Shown: positions 24,301 through 33,454 of the stretch, piece by piece
How the letters are laid out: each line of letters opens with the position of its first letter
Numbering within the stretch: the first letter of the stretch is position 1
DNA from: JAKPCT01 sp029553165
GTDB lineage: Bacteria > Bacillota > UBA4882 > UBA8346
Reading direction: 5' to 3'
Length of the DNA: 64,000 nt
NCBI GenBank assembly: GCA_035359995.1
Contig: DAORZT010000006.1
Location: forward strand, 7,371-71,370
Made by a program: the position numbers and the translations under genes
Notes under the pieces: generated by a model
The model's database searches: none
Seen by the model: the letters and a program-made list of their open reading frames with translations, nothing else
Told to the model about the DNA's origin: nothing

Positions 24301-24778
24301 CCCTTATTCGTTGGTCACCCAACAACCACTGGGAGGAAAAGCCCAGTTTGGTGGCCAACGGTTTGGAGAGATGGAAGTTTGGGCTTTAGAAGCTTATGGA
24401 GCGGCCTACACTCTCCAAGAATTGTTAACCGTTAAATCGGACGACGTAATTGGTCGTGTCAAAACTTATGAGGCAATTGTCAAAGGTGAAAATGTTCCAG
24501 AACCAGGGGTTCCGGAATCATTTAAAGTATTGATCAAAGAACTTCAGAGTCTCGGATTGGATGTCAAAGTCTTAACTGAGGAATCCGAAGAGGTACAGAT
24601 CAAAGAAGATGAAGACGATGTCAAGGAGATGGCCAGAGAACTGGGATTAGACATCGACGCCTCTCCAGATGGGTATTCTCCGGATGAGTCCGAAGATGAT
24701 AGTTATGAGATTGAAGAAGAGGAAGAAGAATTCGACGACAGTTTTGATGAAGAATTTGAAGAAGAGAATGTTAATTAA
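21380..24778 (+). CDS. rpoB: RNA polymerase subunit beta
   Basis: 1132 aa from TTG, 5 nt after GAAGAGGTGA; an ORF extension from 21350 is possible but lacks a ribosome site. It is the catalytic beta subunit. The rifampicin pocket lies near residues 392-425 (SQLSQFMDQ, LTHKRRLSALGPGGL) with the usual sensitive-type residues. The region with GRHGNKGVIAKI and the C-terminal clamp with LGGKAQFGGQRFGEMEVWAL are intact. A very acidic tail (about the last 45 residues, Glu/Asp runs) extends beyond the conserved core. It is paired with rpoC. Confidence 0.98.
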   Translation: MQSVLKERRERLSFGKIKEILDMPNLIEIQQKSYQWFLDEGLREMFRDISPIQDFTGNLVLEFVDYSLGEPKYPVDECKERDVTFAAPLKVRTRLINKETGEVKEQEVFMGDFPLMTEKGTFVINGAERVIVSQLVRSPGVYFGRTQDTSGKMIYSASIIPNRGAWLEFEFDANDVLYVRIDRTRKIPVTILLKALGLGNNYELLELFEGKESIKNTLERDNTQSEEEALIEIYKKLRPGEPPTVDSARSLFETLFFDPKRYDLASVGRYKINKKLSPVPIATKDIKLNVDAAGNELSGQDILKTLTKDDVAEVVKYLLNLLEGIGEVDDIDHLGNRRLKSVGELLQNQFRIGLSRMERVVRERMTIQDVEVITPQALINIRPVVASIKEFFGSSQLSQFMDQTNPLAELTHKRRLSALGPGGLSRERAGFEVRDVHHSHYGRTCPIETPEGPNIGLIGSLTTYARINEYGFIETPYRKVIDGKVTDEIVYLTADEEDKYIVAQANEQFDPETRQFINTRVSVRHKEDIREVPSNQVQLMDVSPKQLVSIATALIPFLEHDDANRALMGSNMQRQAVPLLRTEAPVVGTGMEYKAAVDSGVVVVAKNKGVVQKVTANEIRIKTDKGLDVYKLLKFKRSNQGTCFNQKPIVMEGQMVEAGEVIADGPSTDNGELSLGKNILVAFMPWEGYNYEDAILISEKLVYDDVFTSIHIEEYEAEARDTKLGAEEITRDIPNVGEGALDDLDENGIIRIGAEVRPGDILVGKVTPKGETELTAEERLLRAIFGEKAREVRDTSLRVPHGESGRIVDVKVFSRENGDELAPGVNRLVRVYIAQKRKISEGDKMAGRHGNKGVIAKILPVEDMPFLPDGTPVEIVLNPLGVPSRMNIGQVLETHLGWAARTLGLNVATPVFNGATEEELIDMFKKAGLPENGKTILYDGRSGEPFDKPVTVGYVYMLKLAHLVDDKIHARSTGPYSLVTQQPLGGKAQFGGQRFGEMEVWALEAYGAAYTLQELLTVKSDDVIGRVKTYEAIVKGENVPEPGVPESFKVLIKELQSLGLDVKVLTEESEEVQIKEDEDDVKEMARELGLDIDASPDGYSPDESEDDSYEIEEEEEEFDDSFDEEFEEENVN

Positions 24779-24861
24779 AAGGCAATGTGTTTAAAAGAAA
24801 TCTATTAAATTAGTACATTTCTATGGCAATAGGAACACCTAATTATTAAGGAGGAATTCCC

Positions 24862-27800
24862 TTGCTGGATGCCAATAACTTTGATGCTCTTAAAATTGGA
24901 TTAGCTTCACCGGAGCAGATCCGGGCTTGGTCAAGTGGTGAAGTGAAAAAACCGGAAACGATTAATTACCGTACTTTAAAACCAGAACGTGAAGGGTTGT
25001 TCTGTGAAAAAATCTTTGGTCCGCAACGAGACTGGGAATGTCATTGTGGAAAATATAAGCGGGTAAGATATAAGGGTATTATCTGTGACCGTTGTGGAGT
25101 TGAAGTTACCCGTTCAAAAGTCAGACGTGAACGATTAGGCCATATTGAACTTGCAGCCCCGGTATCACATATTTGGTACTTTAAGGGTATCCCAAGTCGG
25201 ATGGGACTTTTGTTAGATATATCGCCACGTCATTTGGAAAAAGTTTTATATTTTGCTTCCTATATTGTGGTTGATCCAGGCAATACTCCACTAATTAAGA
25301 AGCAGTTACTTTCGGAGAATGAATACCGCGAAGCACGTGAAAAGTATGGCCAAAATTTTAGAGCTTTAATGGGTGCTGAGGCTATTAAAGAATTATTGAT
25401 TGAGATTGACCTTGAAAAATTAGCCAGTGAACTTAAGAAAGAAGTAAGAGAAGTCAGTGGCCAACGCCGAATCAGAGCGATTCGCAGGCTGGAGGTAGTA
25501 GAATCATTTAGAAAGTCCAGCAGTCGTCCTGAATGGATGATTATGGATGTTATTCCTGTTATTCCTCCAGAGTTGCGCCCGATGGTTCAGCTAGATGGCG
25601 GTCGGTTCGCAACATCGGACTTGAATGACTTATACCGTCGGGTAATTAACCGTAATAACCGTTTAAAACGATTACTCGAATTAGGTGCTCCGGATATTAT
25701 CGTCCGCAACGAAAAAAGGATGCTGCAGGAAGCTGTTGACGCCTTGATTGATAACGGACGTCGCGGCAGACCGGTAACCGGTCCTGGAAATCGTCCGCTT
25801 AAATCTTTAAGTGATATGTTAAAAGGAAAACAGGGAAGATTCCGTCAAAATTTATTGGGTAAACGGGTTGACTATTCCGGCCGTTCAGTTATTGTTGTCG
25901 GTCCGGAACTGAAATTACATCAATGTGGTTTGCCTAAAGAGATGGCTTTGGAATTATTTAAGCCGTTTGTAATGAAACGATTAGTTGATAAAGGATTTGT
26001 CCATAACATCAAGAGTGCAAAACGGATGGTGGAGCGAGTCCGTACGGAGGTATGGGACGTTCTGGAAGAGGTTATTCACGAACATCCGGTTCTGTTAAAC
26101 CGTGCTCCAACCTTGCACCGATTAGGAATTCAAGCATTCGAACCGGTATTGGTCGAAGGAAGAGCAATTCAAATTCATCCTTTAGTTTGTACTGCTTATA
26201 ATGCTGACTTTGACGGTGACCAAATGGCGGTTCATGTACCGTTGTCAACCGAGGCACAAGCAGAAGCCAGAATTTTAATGTTATCAGCGCATAATATCTT
26301 GTCTCCGGCGAATGGACGACCAATTGCTACGCCAACTCAAGATATGGTATTGGGATGTTACTATTTAACAATAATGCGGGAAAACGCTATTGGTGAGGGG
26401 AAAGTATTCGCAAGTGCTGAGGAAGTTTATGCCGCTTATGAGGCAAAAGCTGTTGAACTGCATGCTAAGATCAAATATAAATTGAATGGCCAATATATTG
26501 AAACCACTCCTGGTAGAGTGATCTTTAATGACCGGGTACAACTAGATTTGGATCCCGATCCGGTGGCTAATTTTCAGTTAACCAATTGTGTTATTGATCG
26601 TGGGAAACTAGGACAGATCGTTGGAAAATGTGCTAGGACCCATAGTGTGGCCAAAACTGCAGTAATTCTCGACCAGATCAAACGTCTTGGTTTCCGATTT
26701 GCAACTCAATCAGGGACCACAATTGGGATGGAAGACATTACTGTTCCAAAAGAAAAAGCTACCATTTTGGCTGATGCCGAAAAGCAAGTAGAACAAGTTG
26801 AAGAACAATTCCGACATGGTCTGATCACCAGTGAAGAGCGTTACCAGATGTTTATTGACATTTGGACAAAGGCAAAAGAGCAAGTTACCACAGCAATGAA
26901 CAAGACGATGGATAAAGTTACTAATCCGGTTTACATGATGTCGATCTCCGGTGCCCGTGGTAACCCATCGCAATTAGCACAGCTAGCCGGAATGCGTGGA
27001 CTGATGACAGACCCATCAGGTCGAATTATTGACTTACCAATTAGAGCAAATTTCCGTGAAGGTTTAACAGTTTTGGAATTCTTTATTTCAACTCACGGTG
27101 CTCGTAAGGGTTTGGCTGATACAGCGTTACGTACAGCTGACTCCGGATATTTAACCCGAAGATTAGTTGACGTTGCTCAAGATGTAATTGTCCGTGAGGT
27201 CGATTGTGGTACTACGGATGGAATCGTAGTAAGTTCGATTGTCGAAGGAAACGAAGAGATCGAGAAATTACGTGAACGTATCATTGGTCGGCTTGCAGCT
27301 GAAGATATTTATGATCCTAATACCAATGAATTAATTGTGGCTGCTAATGAGGAGATTAATGAAGAGATTGCTGACCAGATTGATAAAGCCGGAATCAAAC
27401 AATTGAAGATTAGATCGGTATTGACATGTCGCAGCCGTTATGGTGTATGTATTAAATGTTACGGTCGAAATCTGGCTACAGGTAAATTGGTTGATGTTGG
27501 TGAAGCAGTTGGAATTATCGCTGCTCAATCAATTGGAGAACCTGGAACACAGTTAACAATGAGAACATTCCACACTGGCGGTGTTGCTGGAGATGACATT
27601 ACTCAAGGTTTACCGCGTGTTGAGGAGCTATTTGAAGCCCGAAAACCAAAAGGTCAAGCAATTATCAGTGAAAACTCGGGTATTTGTAAGATTAACGAGG
27701 TAAAGGGAGTAAGAAAAATCACCGTTATTTCTGATGATGGTGAAGAAAAAACCTATCAAGTTCCATTTGGCTCAAGAATTAAAGTGAAAGAAGGAACCAG

Positions 27801-28317
27801 GGTTGACGCTGGTGATCTGTTAACTGAAGGTTCAGCTAATCCGCATGATATTTTAAAAGTAAAAGGAATCCAAGGGGTTCAGGTCTATCTGGTTCAAGAA
27901 GTTCAAAATGTTTACCGTTCGCAAGGTGTTTGGATCAATGATAAGCATATTGAAGTTACAGTAAGACAGATGCTACGTAAACGTAAGGTTGAAACAGCAG
28001 GAGACACGGATTTACTTCCAGGCGGACTGGTAGACATCTTTGAACTCGAAGATGAGAATGCCAGAGTTGAGGCAATTGGCGGTGAACCTGCAACTGCAAG
28101 ACCGGTATTGCTTGGAATTACTAAAGCTTCATTAGCGACGGATAGTTTCTTGTCAGCAGCATCGTTCCAAGAAACAACCAGAGTATTAACTGAAGCCTCA
28201 ATTAAAGGTAAGGTAGATCCGCTTTTAGGATTAAAAGAAAATGTGATCATTGGAAAGCTGGTCCCTGCCGGAACTGGAATGTCACGTTATCGCAATGTTA
28301 AAATAGTAACTGAATAA
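24862..28317 (+). CDS. rpoC: RNA polymerase subunit beta'
   Basis: 1151 aa, starting at TTG after AAGGAGGAATTCCC. The N-terminal zinc site is CHCGKYKR...CDRCGVEV (near 60-80). The active-site NADFDGDQMAVH places the Mg2+ aspartates at D449, D451 and D453. A second zinc cluster (CGTTDG, CRSRYGVCIKCYG) is in the C-terminal half. No lineage-specific insert or split is seen. It is the last gene of the rpoBC transcript; the str promoter starts 20 nt after its stop. Confidence 0.98.
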   Translation: MLDANNFDALKIGLASPEQIRAWSSGEVKKPETINYRTLKPEREGLFCEKIFGPQRDWECHCGKYKRVRYKGIICDRCGVEVTRSKVRRERLGHIELAAPVSHIWYFKGIPSRMGLLLDISPRHLEKVLYFASYIVVDPGNTPLIKKQLLSENEYREAREKYGQNFRALMGAEAIKELLIEIDLEKLASELKKEVREVSGQRRIRAIRRLEVVESFRKSSSRPEWMIMDVIPVIPPELRPMVQLDGGRFATSDLNDLYRRVINRNNRLKRLLELGAPDIIVRNEKRMLQEAVDALIDNGRRGRPVTGPGNRPLKSLSDMLKGKQGRFRQNLLGKRVDYSGRSVIVVGPELKLHQCGLPKEMALELFKPFVMKRLVDKGFVHNIKSAKRMVERVRTEVWDVLEEVIHEHPVLLNRAPTLHRLGIQAFEPVLVEGRAIQIHPLVCTAYNADFDGDQMAVHVPLSTEAQAEARILMLSAHNILSPANGRPIATPTQDMVLGCYYLTIMRENAIGEGKVFASAEEVYAAYEAKAVELHAKIKYKLNGQYIETTPGRVIFNDRVQLDLDPDPVANFQLTNCVIDRGKLGQIVGKCARTHSVAKTAVILDQIKRLGFRFATQSGTTIGMEDITVPKEKATILADAEKQVEQVEEQFRHGLITSEERYQMFIDIWTKAKEQVTTAMNKTMDKVTNPVYMMSISGARGNPSQLAQLAGMRGLMTDPSGRIIDLPIRANFREGLTVLEFFISTHGARKGLADTALRTADSGYLTRRLVDVAQDVIVREVDCGTTDGIVVSSIVEGNEEIEKLRERIIGRLAAEDIYDPNTNELIVAANEEINEEIADQIDKAGIKQLKIRSVLTCRSRYGVCIKCYGRNLATGKLVDVGEAVGIIAAQSIGEPGTQLTMRTFHTGGVAGDDITQGLPRVEELFEARKPKGQAIISENSGICKINEVKGVRKITVISDDGEEKTYQVPFGSRIKVKEGTRVDAGDLLTEGSANPHDILKVKGIQGVQVYLVQEVQNVYRSQGVWINDKHIEVTVRQMLRKRKVETAGDTDLLPGGLVDIFELEDENARVEAIGGEPATARPVLLGITKASLATDSFLSAASFQETTRVLTEASIKGKVDPLLGLKENVIIGKLVPAGTGMSRYRNVKIVTE

Positions 28318-28337
28318 TTAAGAAAATGAGAAAATTC

Positions 28338-28366
28338 TTGACACTATTGATAATTGGTGCTAAAAT
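28338..28366 (+). promoter_or_regulatory. promoter of the str (rplGB-rpsL-rpsG-fusA-tuf) operon
   Basis: TTGACA and TAAAAT with 17-nt spacing, 52 nt before the L7Ae-family gene. Confidence 0.85.
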
Positions 28367-28418
28367 GTAAAAGTGTCTGATTTCAAGCCTTTTAGCGCTT
28401 ATATAAGCTGGAGATGAT

Positions 28419-28685
28419 ATGGTACAGTCGATTATAAATGTTAAATCGCTTCGAGAAAATCCAAATAAAGTAATAGGATTAAAACAGACGCTTAGGGCTA
28501 TCCAACAGGATAATGTAAAAGCAGTATATATTGCGAATGACCTGGATGAACATGTGATTCGTAAAATTACTGAACCTTGTAATGAAAAAAAGATTCCTTT
28601 ATTAATGGTGAATTTGAGTAAAAAAGAATTTGGGAAACTTTGTCAAATTGAAGTGGGAGCGGCGGTTGTCGCTCTCCTCAAATAG
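28419..28685 (+). CDS. rplGB: L7Ae-family K-turn RNA-binding protein (YbxF-type)
   Basis: 88 aa L7Ae/L30e fold. VIGLKQTLRAIQQDNVKAVYIANDLDE is the K-turn-binding region. Its position between rpoC and rpsL is that of B. subtilis ybxF/rplGB, a K-turn-binding protein associated with the ribosome. GGAGATGAT precedes the ATG. rpsL starts 34 nt downstream. The exact RNA target is unknown. Confidence 0.93.
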   Translation: MVQSIINVKSLRENPNKVIGLKQTLRAIQQDNVKAVYIANDLDEHVIRKITEPCNEKKIPLLMVNLSKKEFGKLCQIEVGAAVVALLK

Positions 28686-28719
28686 ATGTTGGTCTGTTAT
28701 TTGGAAGGAGGTGGGCTGT

Positions 28720-29154
28720 GTGCCAACGATTAATCAATTAATTCGACATGGTCGGCAAGTAGTTTCTAAAAAGAGCACTGCCCCTGCATTGGGATGGTCT
28801 TACAATGTAAATAAGGAACAGATGGTTAAAACTGACGGTAGTCCTCAAAAAAGAGGTGTCTGTACCCGTGTTTCAACAGTAACACCTAAAAAACCTAATT
28901 CTGCATTAAGAAAAGTTGCAAGGGTTAGACTGACCAATAGAATGGAAGTTACTGCTTACATCCCGGGAGAAGGGCATAACCTTCAAGAACACTCAGTAGT
29001 TTTGATCAGGGGTGGTCGTGTTAAGGATCTACCTGGTGTTCGTTATCACATTGTGAGAGGAACTCTTGATACTGCTGGAGTGCAAAATCGCAAACAAGGC
29101 AGATCAAAGTATGGGGCTAAAAAGCCAAAGGTTGCTGCTACTAAGAAGAAGTAA
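28720..29154 (+). CDS. rpsL: 30S ribosomal protein S12
   Basis: 144 aa from GTG, 8 nt after AAGGAGGTGG; the longer frame runs back into the preceding gene. It is the decoding-centre protein. Conserved PQKRGVCTRV, TPKKPNSALRKVARVRL and PGEGHNLQEH are present, with lysine at the position linked to streptomycin sensitivity. Compared with the roughly 124-aa E. coli form it has an insert around residues 24-40 and a Lys-rich C-terminal tail, as in many Bacillota. Confidence 0.97.
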   Translation: MPTINQLIRHGRQVVSKKSTAPALGWSYNVNKEQMVKTDGSPQKRGVCTRVSTVTPKKPNSALRKVARVRLTNRMEVTAYIPGEGHNLQEHSVVLIRGGRVKDLPGVRYHIVRGTLDTAGVQNRKQGRSKYGAKKPKVAATKKK

Positions 29155-29168
29155 GGAGGGGTATTTAC

Positions 29169-29639
29169 GTGCCACGTCGAGGTTGGGTATCTAAAAGAGA
29201 ATTAATTGCAGATCCTATTTACGGAAGCACTCAAATAACCCAATTTATCAATAAATTGATGATTGATGGTAAAAAAGGTGTAGCCGAATCGATTTTTTAT
29301 GGTGCAATGGAAATTATCTCGGAGAGATCAGGTAAAGATCCGCTTGAGGTTTTTGACACTGCATTAAAAAATGTAATGCCGGTATTGGAAGTAAAACCGC
29401 GCAGGGTTGGTGGAGCGACATACCAAGTTCCTGTTGAGGTCCGTCCTGAACGTCGTTTGGCGTTGGCGATAAGATGGATCGTTGCTTATGCGAGGTTGCG
29501 TGGTGAAAAAACAATGAGAGAGAAACTCGCGGCTGAACTTTTGGATGCTTCGAATGGTGTTGGAAGTTCGATTAAGAAGCGCGAAGACACTCATAAAATG
29601 GCAGAAGCCAACAAGGCATTTGCTCATTATCGTTGGTAA
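29169..29639 (+). CDS. rpsG: 30S ribosomal protein S7
   Basis: 156 aa, starting at GTG after AAGGAGGGG. It nucleates the 30S head. KFINKLM-like QFINKLMIDGKKGVAE and VKPRRVGGATYQVPVEVRPERR are diagnostic. It lies between rpsL and fusA in the universal str order and is a known repressor of the str operon in some bacteria; no such site was identified here. Confidence 0.97.
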   Translation: MPRRGWVSKRELIADPIYGSTQITQFINKLMIDGKKGVAESIFYGAMEIISERSGKDPLEVFDTALKNVMPVLEVKPRRVGGATYQVPVEVRPERRLALAIRWIVAYARLRGEKTMREKLAAELLDASNGVGSSIKKREDTHKMAEANKAFAHYRW

Positions 29640-29703
29640 TGAAGTCACAACCCGCTTTTTCGAAAAAATAATTCAAGCATAGGGTTTTGTGGGGGTAATA
29701 AAC

Positions 29704-31776
29704 GTGCCTAGAAAATTTCCATTAGATAAAGTAAGAAATATCGGAATCATGGCTCATATTGATGCTGGTAAAACGACAACTACAGAGCGGATTCTGTTTT
29801 ATACCGGTAAGGTTCACCGGTTTGGTGAGGTTCATGATGGTGCAGCCACAATGGACTGGATGGTCCAAGAACAAGAACGAGGGATAACAATTACCTCGGC
29901 TGCTACAACCTGCGAATGGAAAGGTCATAATATTAACATTATCGACACGCCCGGACACGTGGACTTTACTGTTGAGGTAGAACGTTCCTTGCGGGTGTTG
30001 GATGGAGCAGTTGCGGTTTTCTGTTCGGTTGGTGGTGTTGAGCCGCAATCCGAGACGGTTTGGAGACAAGCTGACAAATATGGTGTACCCAGAATTGCTT
30101 TTATTAATAAAATGGACCGAATTGGAGCGGATTTTTTCAGAGGCGTCGAGATGATTCGTACCAGATTGGGAGCGAATCCGGTGCCGATCCAAATACCAAT
30201 TGGTTCCGAAGATAAATTTCAAGGTGTAGTTGATTTAGTAACCAAAAAAGCAATTATTTATGTTGACGACCTTGGTACCAAAAGTGAACAAACGGAAGTT
30301 CCGGCTGATTTAGTAGAGATTGTTGAAGAATATCATACTAAATTGGTTGAAGCCGTAGCGGAAACGGATGAGGAATTGATGATGAAGTACTTGGAGGGAG
30401 AAGCCTTAACCGAAGAAGAGATTAAGGTGGGAATCCGTAAAGGAACTTTATCAATCCAGTTCACTCCGGTATTGTGTGGTTCATCGTTTAAAAATAAGGG
30501 CGTACAAATGTTATTGGATGCGATTGTTGATTATATGCCTTCGCCGTTGGATTTACCACCGGTAACCGGACAATTACCGGGGGATGGAGAAGAAGCGGTA
30601 AGAAATGCTTCTGATGATGAACCTTTTGCAGGTTTGGCGTTTAAAATTATGGCAGATCCTTATGTTGGTAAGCTAGCGTTCTTTAGAGTTTATTCCGGAA
30701 CACTAAAATCAGGTTCATATGTAATAAATTCAACCAAAAATAAGCGCGAACGTGTTGGAAGAATCTTAAGAATGCATGCTAATCACCGAGAAGAAATTGA
30801 TCAAGTATTTGCAGGTGATATTGCGGCGATTGTCGGATTAAAGGATACTACTACCGGTGATACTCTTTGTGATGAAAAGAATCAAATTATTCTTGAAGCC
30901 ATGGAATTCCCGGAACCGGTTATTGATATTGCGATTGAGCCAAAGACAAAAGCTGATCAAGATAAATTAGGCTTATCGTTAGCGCGTTTGGCGGAAGAGG
31001 ATCCGACATTCCGAGTTCATACTGATCATGAAACCGGTCAGACCATTATTTCCGGAATGGGTGAATTGCATCTGGAGATTATTGTTGACCGTTTAATGAG
31101 AGAGTTTAAAGTAGATGCAAATGTCGGTAAACCACAGGTTGCCTATCGTGAAACGATTAGATCCACTGTTAAGACCGAAGGTAAATTTGTCCGTCAGTCT
31201 GGTGGACGTGGTCAATTTGGTCATGTTTGGTTAGAACTTGAACCATTAGAACCTGGAGCAGGATTCCAGTTTGAGAATAAGATTGTTGGCGGTGTTGTAC
31301 CTAAGGAATACATTCCTGCAGTTGAAAATGGAGTTAAAGATGCGATGGCAAATGGTGTTTTGGCAGGATATCCGATGGTAGACATTAAAGTAACAATTTT
31401 TGATGGTTCTTATCATGAGGTTGACTCTTCAGAAATGGCATTTAAAGTGGCCGGTTCGATGGCGTTTAAAGATGGCGCCAAGAAAGCCAACCCGGTTCTG
31501 CTCGAACCAATCATGAAGGTTGAAATTGTAACTCCTGAAGAATATATGGGAGATATTATGGGAGATTTCAATTCACGACGTGGAAGAATTGAAGGAATGG
31601 AAGCCCGAGCAGGAGCGCAAGTGATTCGAGGCCATGTGCCTTTATCCGAGATGTTTGGATATGCAACAACTATTCGGTCGATATCACAAGGAAGAGCAAC
31701 TTATGTAATGACATTCTCACATTATGATGAGGTACCAAGAAATATCGCCGAGACAATAATCAGTCAAACAAATTAA
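29704..31776 (+). CDS. fusA: elongation factor G
   Basis: 690 aa from GTG after GTGGGGGTAATAAAC; the reading from 29689 begins inside the ribosome site. It is the translocase GTPase: P-loop AHIDAGKT (17-24), RGITITSAATTC, DTPGHVDF and NKMDRIG. Domains II-V follow to the C-terminal SHYDEVP. The length is standard for canonical FusA. Tuf copy 2 follows 42 nt downstream. Confidence 0.98.
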   Translation: MPRKFPLDKVRNIGIMAHIDAGKTTTTERILFYTGKVHRFGEVHDGAATMDWMVQEQERGITITSAATTCEWKGHNINIIDTPGHVDFTVEVERSLRVLDGAVAVFCSVGGVEPQSETVWRQADKYGVPRIAFINKMDRIGADFFRGVEMIRTRLGANPVPIQIPIGSEDKFQGVVDLVTKKAIIYVDDLGTKSEQTEVPADLVEIVEEYHTKLVEAVAETDEELMMKYLEGEALTEEEIKVGIRKGTLSIQFTPVLCGSSFKNKGVQMLLDAIVDYMPSPLDLPPVTGQLPGDGEEAVRNASDDEPFAGLAFKIMADPYVGKLAFFRVYSGTLKSGSYVINSTKNKRERVGRILRMHANHREEIDQVFAGDIAAIVGLKDTTTGDTLCDEKNQIILEAMEFPEPVIDIAIEPKTKADQDKLGLSLARLAEEDPTFRVHTDHETGQTIISGMGELHLEIIVDRLMREFKVDANVGKPQVAYRETIRSTVKTEGKFVRQSGGRGQFGHVWLELEPLEPGAGFQFENKIVGGVVPKEYIPAVENGVKDAMANGVLAGYPMVDIKVTIFDGSYHEVDSSEMAFKVAGSMAFKDGAKKANPVLLEPIMKVEIVTPEEYMGDIMGDFNSRRGRIEGMEARAGAQVIRGHVPLSEMFGYATTIRSISQGRATYVMTFSHYDEVPRNIAETIISQTN

Positions 31777-31795
31777 TAATTTAAATTAAAATGAT

Positions 31796-33025
31796 GATTT
31801 AAAGGAGGAAAAGAATAAATGGCAAAGCAAAAGTTCGAACGAACCAAACCGCACGTAAATATTGGAACAATTGGTCACGTAGACCATGGAAAAACAACAT
31901 CAACAGCAGCGATTACAATGGTGTTATCAAAAGCCGGTCAAGCAAACTTCATCAAATTTGATGAGATTGACAAAGCACCAGAAGAAAGAGAACGCGGAAT
32001 TACCATCAATACCGCACACGTTGAATATGAAACCGAGAATCGTCACTATGCACACGTAGACTGCCCAGGGCATGCTGACTATGTAAAGAACATGATTACC
32101 GGAGCAGCCCAGATGGATGGAGCAATCTTGGTAGTATCAGCAGCAGACGGACCAATGCCACAAACCCGTGAGCACATCTTGTTAGCCCGTCAGGTAGGTG
32201 TTCCATCCATTGTAGTATGGATGAACAAAGCAGATATGGTAGATGATCCGGAATTATTAGAGCTTGTCGAGATGGAGATCAGAGATTTATTATCAGCCTA
32301 TGAGTTCCCAGGGGACGAGATTCCGGTAGTAAGAGGATCAGGTTTAAAAGCAATGGAATGCGGTTGTGGTGGAAGAGAATGTCCGAACTGCGGGCCAATC
32401 TGGAAGTTGATGGATGCAGTAGATGCATATATTCCGACCCCGGAACGTGCAACCGATAAACCGTTCTTAATGCCAGTCGAAGACGTATTTACCATTACCG
32501 GACGTGGAACAGTAGCGACCGGGAGAGTAGAAAGAGGAGTAGTAAAAGTCGGAGACGAAGTCCAAATCATTGGCTTATCGGAAGAAGTTAAAAAGACAGT
32601 AATTACCGGAGTAGAGATGTTCCGTAAATTACTTGACCAAGCAGTAGCAGGAGATAATATTGGAGTATTACTGCGTGGAGTAGAAAGAAAAGACATTGAA
32701 CGTGGTCAAGTATTAGCGAAACCGGGTTCAATCACACCGCATACTAAATTTGAAGGCGAAGTATACGTCTTAACTAAAGAAGAAGGCGGACGTCATACCC
32801 CATTCTTCAATGGATACCGTCCACAGTTTTATTTTAGAACAACCGACGTAACCGGAGTAGCCAACTTACCAGAAGGCGTAGAGATGGTAATGCCTGGAGA
32901 TAACATTAAGATGTCGATTGAATTAATTACTCCGATTGCAATGGAAGAAGGATTGCGGTTTGCGATTCGTGAAGGCGGACGTACCGTCGGTGCTGGTGTT
33001 GTTACTAAAATTATTGAATAATTAA
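31796..33025 (+). repeat. copy 2 of the 1230-bp tuf repeat
   Basis: Matches 16156-17385 in every segment compared, including the ribosome-binding site and 4 nt beyond the stop codon. The flanks differ at once on both sides. Confidence 0.88.
31819..33021 (+). CDS. tuf: elongation factor Tu, copy 2
   Basis: 400 aa, the same protein as the copy at 16179, including the four-cysteine insert at residues 181-191. This copy is in the classical str position after fusA and before the S10 operon. The region after it carries a hairpin (GAACGGATTT / AAATCCGTTC) without a T-run, so transcription may continue into rpsJ. Retention of two identical tuf genes suggests homogenisation by gene conversion. Confidence 0.98.
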   Translation: MAKQKFERTKPHVNIGTIGHVDHGKTTSTAAITMVLSKAGQANFIKFDEIDKAPEERERGITINTAHVEYETENRHYAHVDCPGHADYVKNMITGAAQMDGAILVVSAADGPMPQTREHILLARQVGVPSIVVWMNKADMVDDPELLELVEMEIRDLLSAYEFPGDEIPVVRGSGLKAMECGCGGRECPNCGPIWKLMDAVDAYIPTPERATDKPFLMPVEDVFTITGRGTVATGRVERGVVKVGDEVQIIGLSEEVKKTVITGVEMFRKLLDQAVAGDNIGVLLRGVERKDIERGQVLAKPGSITPHTKFEGEVYVLTKEEGGRHTPFFNGYRPQFYFRTTDVTGVANLPEGVEMVMPGDNIKMSIELITPIAMEEGLRFAIREGGRTVGAGVVTKIIE

Positions 33026-33102
33026 TAATGAACGGATTTTAAATCCGTTCCTACCTAATAAAAAATACCAATGTTATTGGATAATTAGAGGAGGGAAAAA
33101 TA

Positions 33103-33411
33103 ATGGCCGCTCAAAAGATCCGAATCCGTCTCAAAGCATTTGACCATAAATTACTTGATCAATCTGCAGAAAAAATTGTAGAGACGGCAAAACGGACCGG
33201 AGCTTATGTCTCAGGGCCCATTCCACTTCCAACTGAAAAAAATATATATACAATCCTCAGATCAGTTCATATTGATAAAGATTCTCGTGAACAATTTGAA
33301 ATGAGGACTCATAAACGACTGATCGATATTTTAGATCCAAGTTCAAAAACTGTGGATGCGTTGATGAGATTAGATTTACCAGCTGGAGTCGATATTGAAA
33401 TTAAACTGTAA
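33103..33411 (+). CDS. rpsJ: 30S ribosomal protein S10
   Basis: 102 aa. It begins KIRIRLKAFDHKLLDQSAEKIV, carries GPIPLPTEKN and HKRLIDIL, and is full length. It is part of the 30S head and also NusE in antitermination. It is first in the S10 operon, with AGAGGAGGG before the ATG. The 77-nt gap from tuf holds two small hairpins (GAACGGATTT / AAATCCGTTC and CCAAT / ATTGG at 33068-33080) but no clear promoter. Confidence 0.98.
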   Translation: MAAQKIRIRLKAFDHKLLDQSAEKIVETAKRTGAYVSGPIPLPTEKNIYTILRSVHIDKDSREQFEMRTHKRLIDILDPSSKTVDALMRLDLPAGVDIEIKL

Positions 33412-33454
33412 ATAAATTATCCTTTTGAAGGATGTTTTTAAGGAGGTGCAAGCA

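Noticed and set aside
29722..30222. 166-codon minus-strand ORF within fusA
   Set aside because: It is entirely antisense to the EF-G GTPase domain, with no start signal or family resemblance.
31796..33025. The long tuf repeat as a mobile element
   Set aside because: It contains only the tuf gene and its ribosome site, with no transposase, terminal inverted repeats or target duplications. Both copies are in conserved operon positions.
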